From the NCBI RefSeq assembly GCF_937920985.1, contig NZ_CALDXR010000049.1, positions 1 through 27,160 on the forward strand: DNA of 27,160 nucleotides, read 5' to 3'. Every line of letters begins with the position of its first letter. Positions within the stretch are counted from its first letter, which is position 1. Shown here piece after piece: positions 23,085 through 27,160 of this stretch. The notes under the pieces are model-generated. The model did no database searches, had not been told where the DNA came from, and was given only the letters and a program-made list of their open reading frames with translations. The stretch is from an uncultured Phascolarctobacterium sp. GTDB taxonomy: Bacteria; Bacillota; Negativicutes; Acidaminococcales; Acidaminococcaceae. The position numbers were made by a program, and so were the translations under genes.

Positions 23085-23492
23085 ATGAAAGACGTAAAAT
23101 TGAATGAATTATCCCCGGCTTGGCGCGAATTGTACGATGCAGCGGTTGCTGCCCGTAAGAATGCTTACATTCCTTATTCCAACTTTGCTGTAGGTGCGGC
23201 AGTACGCTGTGCCAACGGAAAAATCTACGGTGGCTGTAATGTGGAAAACGCTTCCTACGGACTTTGTGTCTGCGGCGAGCGTAACGCTATTTTCCATGCT
23301 GCCTGCGCCGGTGAGCGCGAAATGACAGAGCTGTGCGTAGTTGCAGATACCTCCGGCCCCGTTTCTCCATGCGGTGCCTGCAGACAGGTAATGCGCGAGT
23401 TTGGTATCCAGACCGTGATTTTGGCAAATATGAAGGGTGACTTTAAAATTACCACGGTAGAAGAGCTGCTGCCGTATGGTTTTGAATTATGA
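23085..23492 (+). CDS. cdd: Cytidine deaminase
   Basis: A 135-aa pyrimidine-salvage enzyme converting cytidine/deoxycytidine to uridine/deoxyuridine. Zinc and catalytic residues are C63-G64-E65 (CGERNAIF; E65 is the proton shuttle) and C96/C99 (PCGACRQ), the three-cysteine arrangement of the small tetrameric class. The usual CAE reads CGE here, a mild variation. NCVENASY-type substrate residues appear as CNVENASYG. ATG 23085 is preceded by AGGAGGT (23071-23077); an in-frame GTG at 23076 lies inside that ribosome site. Confidence 0.95.
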   Translation: MKDVKLNELSPAWRELYDAAVAARKNAYIPYSNFAVGAAVRCANGKIYGGCNVENASYGLCVCGERNAIFHAACAGEREMTELCVVADTSGPVSPCGACRQVMREFGIQTVILANMKGDFKITTVEELLPYGFEL

Positions 23493-23510
23493 TAACAGGA
23501 GCTGATTAAG

Positions 23511-24425
23511 ATAAAGAAGGTAAACAACGAAGAAGCTAAACATTATGCCGGCTTTGTGGCAATGGTGGGACGTCCGAACGTGGGCAAATCCACTTTGACA
23601 AACAGTCTGATTGGTGAGAAAATCGCCATCATGTCCGACAGACCGCAGACTACACGCAATAAGATTATGTGCATTATGAATACTGATAACGCACAGATTA
23701 TGTTTCTTGATACACCGGGCATTCATAAGCCGCAGCACAAGCTGGGCGAATACATGGTGCGCACGGCAGAAAGCACCCTGCAGGAGGTTGACGTTGTCCT
23801 CTTTGTAGTTGATGCAACCGAAAAACGCGGCGCAGGCGAGGATTATATCCTGAACCTGCTGCAGAAGGTAAAAACACCGGTAATACTGGTAGTAAATAAG
23901 ATTGACAAGCTGGCAGACAAGCAAAAGCTGTTCCAGATTATGGAAGGTTATAATAAGCTGTATAAATTTGCCGCGATTGTACCTGTTTCCGCATTGAATG
24001 ACAGCGAATTCCCCGGTTTGGTGCAGGAAATTACTAAGCATCTGCCGGAGGGACCGGCGTACTTCCCGGAGGATATGATTACCGACCAGCCGGAGCGCGT
24101 AATTGCTGCCGAAATGATCCGTGAAAAGGTATTGCGTCTGACGCGTGATGAAATTCCCCATTCCGTAGCGGTTGAGGTGGATGAATTCAAGGAGCGCGAC
24201 GAAGAAAACGTATATATCAGAGCAACTATTTTTGTAGAGCGTGAATCGCAAAAGGGCATTGTTATCGGCGCTAAGGGCAGCCTGCTGAAGAAAATTGGCC
24301 AGCAGGCGCGTGCTGATATCGAAAAACTGCTGTACTGCAAGGTCTTTTTGGATTTATGGGTTAAGGTTAAGGCTGACTGGCGTAACAAGGATAAAGCTTT
24401 GAAGCAGCTTGGCTACAAGGAGTGA
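23511..24425 (+). CDS. era: GTPase Era, apparently starting at an ATA codon
   Basis: An essential GTPase that binds the 3' end of 16S rRNA and helps assemble the 30S subunit. G1 loop GRPNVGKS, switch region DRPQTTRNKI, G3 DTPG, G4 NKID, and a C-terminal KH domain (VIGAKGSLLKKIGQQARADIE) are all present. No ATG, GTG or TTG lies in frame between the stop at 23493 and GTG 23556. That GTG has no ribosome site and would cut away the first beta-strand (AGFVAMVG). From ATA 23511 the protein reads MKKVNNEEAKHYAGFVAMVG, is 304 aa (B. subtilis Era is 301), and has AGGAG at 23497-23501, 9 nt upstream. Alternatives are ATT 23505, CTG 23502 or a sequence error. It begins 18 nt after cdd. Confidence 0.9.
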   Translation: MKKVNNEEAKHYAGFVAMVGRPNVGKSTLTNSLIGEKIAIMSDRPQTTRNKIMCIMNTDNAQIMFLDTPGIHKPQHKLGEYMVRTAESTLQEVDVVLFVVDATEKRGAGEDYILNLLQKVKTPVILVVNKIDKLADKQKLFQIMEGYNKLYKFAAIVPVSALNDSEFPGLVQEITKHLPEGPAYFPEDMITDQPERVIAAEMIREKVLRLTRDEIPHSVAVEVDEFKERDEENVYIRATIFVERESQKGIVIGAKGSLLKKIGQQARADIEKLLYCKVFLDLWVKVKADWRNKDKALKQLGYKE

Positions 24426-24431
24426 GGACTT

Positions 24432-25319
24432 ATCAATTTTTTTCGGAAACTGATTGATTTCTGGCACAGACTGCCGCTTGCCTGGCATTACCTGAAAACA
24501 GGCACCTGGCACAAGGAGGGCAGTGCCAGCAGTGAGGACGAGCTGCGCAAGCTGGTGAGCGCCAGCGAGCGCCACGGCCAAATTGACCATGTCGAGGGCA
24601 GCATGATCGGCAATGTTTTTGACTTTGCCGACCGTGTAGCGCGTGAGGTCATGGTGCCGCGTCAGGATATGGTATGCCTGTTTTTGGATGATACGCTGGC
24701 AGAAAATATGGCTGTTGTACGCAGCAGTCATCATACACGCTATCCGCTCTGCATGGAGGATAAGGATCAGGTTGTGGGCACGCTGCATGTGCGCGATTTG
24801 CTGAAGCTTAAGCCGGGGCAGACTACCTTTGACCTGCGTCGCCTGATGCGTCCGATTGTCGTTATTCCGGAGGCTATGCCTGTGCCGAAGGCACTGCGCC
24901 TGATGCAGCAGCGTCATGTGCAGATGGTGCTTGTAGCAGATGAGTACGGTGGTACTGCAGGCCTGATTACGATGGAGGACCTGGTGGAGGAAATCGTCGG
25001 TGATATTCAGGACGAGCATGAAGCGGCGGAGCCGCCGGATGTGCTGCAGCTTCCCGATGGCAGTATTGAATTTGACGGCATGGTGCTGCTGGACGATGTG
25101 GCAGAGCAGCTGCCGATTGTATTTGATGATCCGGAGGAGGATACCATCGGCGGTTATGTCTTTGGTCTGCTGGGACGCAAGCCTGAGATTGGCGATGCTG
25201 TGGAAATTTCCGGCTACAGCTTTAAGGTGTTGCGCACGGAGGGCTTTCGTGTAGTGCGCGTGCTGGCTACGAAGCTGCCGCAGGAGCAAAAGCAGAAGGA
25301 AGAACAGCAGGATGAGTGA
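24432..25319 (+). CDS. corC: CorC/YbeX-like CBS-domain protein, apparently starting at an ATC codon
   Basis: A soluble protein of the HlyC/CorC group, like E. coli YbeX. It has an N-terminal segment (EDELRKLVSASERHG), the linker VREVMVPRQDM-type signature (AREVMVPRQDM), two CBS repeats, the DEYGGTAGLITMEDLVEEIVGDI motif ending the second, and a C-terminal CorC/HlyC transporter-associated domain (DTIGGYVFGLLG, GYSFKVL). YbeX is linked to ribosome maturation; older work linked CorC to Mg/Co efflux. The conserved N-terminus is in frame upstream of the first GTG (24555), with no ATG/GTG/TTG before it. ATC 24432, 9 nt after AAGGAG (24417-24422), gives 295 aa (E. coli 292). It shares the frame of era, whose TGA is six bases upstream. 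Confidence 0.85.
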   Translation: MNFFRKLIDFWHRLPLAWHYLKTGTWHKEGSASSEDELRKLVSASERHGQIDHVEGSMIGNVFDFADRVAREVMVPRQDMVCLFLDDTLAENMAVVRSSHHTRYPLCMEDKDQVVGTLHVRDLLKLKPGQTTFDLRRLMRPIVVIPEAMPVPKALRLMQQRHVQMVLVADEYGGTAGLITMEDLVEEIVGDIQDEHEAAEPPDVLQLPDGSIEFDGMVLLDDVAEQLPIVFDDPEEDTIGGYVFGLLGRKPEIGDAVEISGYSFKVLRTEGFRVVRVLATKLPQEQKQKEEQQDE

Positions 25320-26073
25320 GTCGCAAAGGGAGCTTTTGGCAGATGATGCGCTTGTTTTACATGTAAAAAACTGGCAGACGGCTGATAAATATGCGGTCTG
25401 CTTTACGAAGGAGCATGGCAAGCTGCGCTTTATCGCCTATGGTGCCCGCTATGAAAAAAATATACATGGCAGATTGCTGCAGCCCTTTGCCAATCTGCAT
25501 ATTGAGGTTCAGCAGGGGCAGAAGATAGACAAGCTGCGCAGCTGTGAGCTTTTGCAGATGCCCAAGTCTATGGATATGCAGCAGATGGCTTATGCGGCGG
25601 TAGCGTCGGAGCTTACTGCCGTGCTGACGGAGGACAGAGTGCCGCAGCCGGAGCTTTATGAAATGCTGGGCGCTGCCCTGGCGGCGCTGATGCAGCGCAA
25701 TCCGCGTCTGGTTGTTTTGTCCTATGCTATAAAGCTGCTGGCGGCTACGGGCTTTGCACCGCAGCTTACGCATTGCGTGCATTGCGGTGAGGCTGTGACG
25801 GTGCAGGAGGATGCGTGGTTCAGTCCGCTGCAGGGCGGGCTTATCTGCAGCAGCTGCAGAAGCAGCTATAACGGCGACGGTCTGGAGCCGTGCGATGCGG
25901 AGACACGCGAGCTGTGGCAGTGGCTGGCGCAGCTTGATTACGAGCAGCCGGCGCCCTTTAGGGTGCGAGGCGGTGCGCTCATGGAGCTGGAAAAAATTCT
26001 CTTCAAGTTTATCTTCTTTCAGACGGATAAGCCGTTGAACAGCTTAAACTTTTTGAGTCAGCTGCAGCTGTGA
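25312..26073 (+). CDS. recO: DNA repair protein RecO
   Basis: A 253-aa recombination mediator that anneals single strands and helps load RecA with RecR. An N-terminal OB-fold (~12-80, ALVLHVKNWQTADKYAVCFTKEHGK) and a helical domain with a four-cysteine zinc site (C155, C158, C179, C182: CVHC ... CSSC) match Firmicutes RecO. The ATG lies inside the end of corC (8-nt overlap), so the two are coupled. era-recO adjacency is common in Firmicutes. A strong terminator follows. Confidence 0.93.
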   Translation: MSESQRELLADDALVLHVKNWQTADKYAVCFTKEHGKLRFIAYGARYEKNIHGRLLQPFANLHIEVQQGQKIDKLRSCELLQMPKSMDMQQMAYAAVASELTAVLTEDRVPQPELYEMLGAALAALMQRNPRLVVLSYAIKLLAATGFAPQLTHCVHCGEAVTVQEDAWFSPLQGGLICSSCRSSYNGDGLEPCDAETRELWQWLAQLDYEQPAPFRVRGGALMELEKILFKFIFFQTDKPLNSLNFLSQLQL

Positions 26074-26109
26074 GGCTGCTGCGAAGGCGCTTAATTGAAG
26101 AACGTAAAC

Positions 26110-26148
26110 AAAAACGCTAAAGGCTTGTGTAAGTCTTTAGCGTTTTTT
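26110..26148 (+). terminator. Terminator of the phoH-recO operon
   Basis: AAAAACGCTAAAG (26110-26122) pairs with CTTTAGCGTTTTT (26135-26147) around a 12-nt loop, ending in a T-run. The A-rich left arm makes it potentially bidirectional. Confidence 0.9.
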
Positions 26149-26411
26149 GTCAAAAAAAATCGTAAAAGCTGGAGAATTTTTCTTTCTGAACGGAAGATGC
26201 AAGGATGCTGTTTTTTGCAAATATGTTGCAGTATAAAATCTTCTTCTGCCAAGTTAATTATATTGCTGTTGCTTAATGATAAAAGATAATGTTTGTTAAG
26301 CATAAAGAAAAGACAGTTAGACAATTTGTAAAAAATAGAGCAATATGTTAAAATAAAAGAAAGGCAGAAGGTTGAGATGATTTTCGGATAAAATAGTAGG
26401 GAGAATTTGCA
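26149..26411. other. AT-rich gap after the recO terminator
   Basis: Apart from the promoter at 26326-26354 and a ribosome site, no gene or clear structure is seen. Base composition is more AT-rich than in the housekeeping region. Confidence 0.4.
26326..26354 (+). promoter_or_regulatory. Promoter of the small membrane protein gene
   Basis: TTGTAA (26326-26331), 17-bp spacer, TAAAAT (26349-26354), giving a leader of about 50 nt. Confidence 0.6.
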
Positions 26412-26552
26412 ATGAAGATAAAAGTAACGGATGTTTTAGCAATTATAGGCTTTTCGTGGGCGCTGTATTATATAAACTTTGATAAAGAAGCTGTCAAGGC
26501 TCTTGTCACAGGTGGTGTGATAGTATGGTGGGTAATGAAAAGAGTAATGTAA
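26412..26552 (+). CDS. 46-aa predicted membrane protein
   Basis: A very small gene that I do not recognise. It encodes 46 residues: MKIKVTDVLAIIGFSW, then ALYYINFDKEA, then VKALVTGGVIVWWVMKRVM, so two hydrophobic stretches (~6-22 and ~28-43) with a charged turn (DKE) between. Support for expression: AGGGAG at 26398-26403, 8 nt before the ATG, and a good promoter at 26326-26354. The second half resembles the end of the 63-aa protein at 26845-27036 (EAVKALVTGG/VIVWWVMK against SAVTFAVGC/VFAWFVKT). It looks like one of a small family of paired membrane peptides in an accessory region. Function unknown. Confidence 0.6.
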   Translation: MKIKVTDVLAIIGFSWALYYINFDKEAVKALVTGGVIVWWVMKRVM

Positions 26553-26844
26553 AGGATATTCACTCAATTACTAATTTATGATTAGTATAATAGTAACGCG
26601 GAGCGCGAGCGGAGGGAATGAAACAGTAGAAACTAAACACAGTAGTGGAGATGATATGTAAATGAAGCTTACGGATATATTTATGATTTGCTTGGTGTTG
26701 TTGAATTATACATAGAAATTACAGATTCAAAAAAGAGATTATGGTATGCGCAGCAGTATACTATACTTGCAGATTAGTGCAATTTATGTTTTAAGTGTTA
26801 GTGAAAAAATGTGTATGAGTATATAACAGATGGGAGATTATTTA
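26553..26844. other. Gap holding a degenerate copy of the small membrane gene
   Basis: An ATG at 26662 opens MKLTDIFMICLVLLNYT and stops at 26715. Its start resembles the 46-aa gene (MKIKVTDVLAI). Coding-like sequence is then lost, so it looks like a decayed relative. A TATAAT is present at 26586-26591 beside a CTAAT/ATTAG hairpin (26571-26585), but no good -35. I see nothing else. Confidence 0.4.
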
Positions 26845-27036
26845 ATGAAAAAGCATGTGATTTTATTTTTGGTATTTGAGTTTTTGGCGATAGGACTTAT
26901 GATCAAATCTATTTTAAACGTAGTAACAGACGAAAAAAGCGCTGTAACCTTTGCTGTTGGCTGTGTGTTTGCCTGGTTTGTAAAGACGAACTGGGAAATT
27001 TTTAAGAAGGTAAAGCAGATATATAAGCAGGCTTAA
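26845..27036 (+). CDS. 63-aa predicted membrane protein
   Basis: I do not recognise this gene. It encodes 63 residues with two hydrophobic segments (~4-27: HVILFLVFEFLAIGLM and onward; ~32-48: SAVTFAVGCVFAWFV) separated by VTDEK, and a basic tail (KKVKQIYKQA). GGGAG at 26832-26836, 8 nt upstream, supports ATG 26845; an in-frame ATG at 26830 overlaps that ribosome site. The second half is similar to the 46-aa protein encoded at 26412-26552, suggesting duplication. It lies between the recO terminator and a group II intron. A holin-like or toxin-like role is conceivable from size alone, but nothing in the sequence shows it. Confidence 0.6.
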   Translation: MKKHVILFLVFEFLAIGLMIKSILNVVTDEKSAVTFAVGCVFAWFVKTNWEIFKKVKQIYKQA

Positions 27037-27107
27037 ACGGAAACTGCAGCAAATATTTTTGAGCTGTTCTAAAATGCTGTGCTCAACTTAAAAGCGCGAT
27101 TTTTACA

Positions 27108-27160
27108 ATCGAGTAGGAGACTGCTCATTATTTGAGCAGTCGACCTCTCACACCACCGTG
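27108..27160 (-). mobile_element. Group II intron, 3' end (domain VI and part of domain V), partial
   Basis: Read on the minus strand, the edge begins with CACGGTGGTGTGAGAGG, like the end of domain V and its linker. Domain VI follows: an 8-bp stem (27141-27134 with 27126-27119) and a 7-nt loop. The base of the helix is GAGAGG (27149-27144) pairing with CCT-A-CTC (27117-27111), which leaves one bulged A at 27114. That A is 7 nt from the end of CTCGAT, the usual branch-point position and 3' terminus. The intron and any reverse transcriptase continue beyond 27160; the 3' exon is to the left of 27108. Confidence 0.75.

Noticed and set aside
26091..26324. Minus-strand open frame after recO
   Set aside because: It runs through the recO terminator and has no recognisable features.

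Overview
The window reads as a chromosomal segment of a diderm Firmicute (class Negativicutes; an Acidaminococcaceae/Phascolarctobacterium-like bacterium is my best guess). This is inference from content: a signal-peptide outer-membrane beta-barrel with an SLH-like N-terminus lies beside Firmicutes-type division and housekeeping genes (DUF881 protein and small basic protein before ftsZ, nrdR, pgeF, phoH-ybeY-cdd-era-recO). MurE carries the meso-diaminopimelate motif.

Layout. (1) 1-776, minus: a frameshifted Rpn/PD-(D/E)XK nuclease-type gene running off the left edge, with a long terminator-like hairpin upstream of it. (2) 1057-2743: a promoter, a Wzi-like outer-membrane barrel gene and a strong terminator. 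(3) 2784-2937: a compound palindromic repeat with CAACCCT/AGGGTTG ends. (4) 2961-4241, minus: an unusual lactate/malate dehydrogenase family gene and a DUF1858 redox-disulfide protein, separated by a REP-like hairpin.

(5) 4409-18295: a dcw (division and cell wall) cluster, mraZ-rsmH-ftsL-murE-murF-mraY-murD-murG-murC-ddl-ftsQ-DUF881-sbp-ftsZ. It encodes the cytoplasmic UDP-MurNAc-pentapeptide route from the first amino-acid ligation to lipid II, plus the divisome scaffold. ftsI/spoVD, ftsW/spoVE, murB and ftsA are absent from their usual slots. mraZ has three 10-bp-spaced boxes in its leader. (6) 18315-20868: nrdR, a small secreted protein, pgeF and an alpha/beta hydrolase. (7) 20860-26148: a lipoprotein cyclophilin, then phoH-ybeY-cdd-era-corC-recO (RNA maturation, ribosome assembly, DNA repair), ending in a clear terminator. 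In this run era and corC both lack a usable ATG/GTG/TTG start and instead have ATA and ATC codons 9 nt after good Shine-Dalgarno sequences.

(8) 26326-27160: an AT-rich accessory tail with two very small membrane proteins and a degenerate third copy. At the right edge is the 3' end of a minus-strand group II intron, whose domain VI and bulged branch-point A can be read directly.

No tRNA, rRNA or CRISPR array was seen. All family assignments come from reading motifs; no database search was possible.
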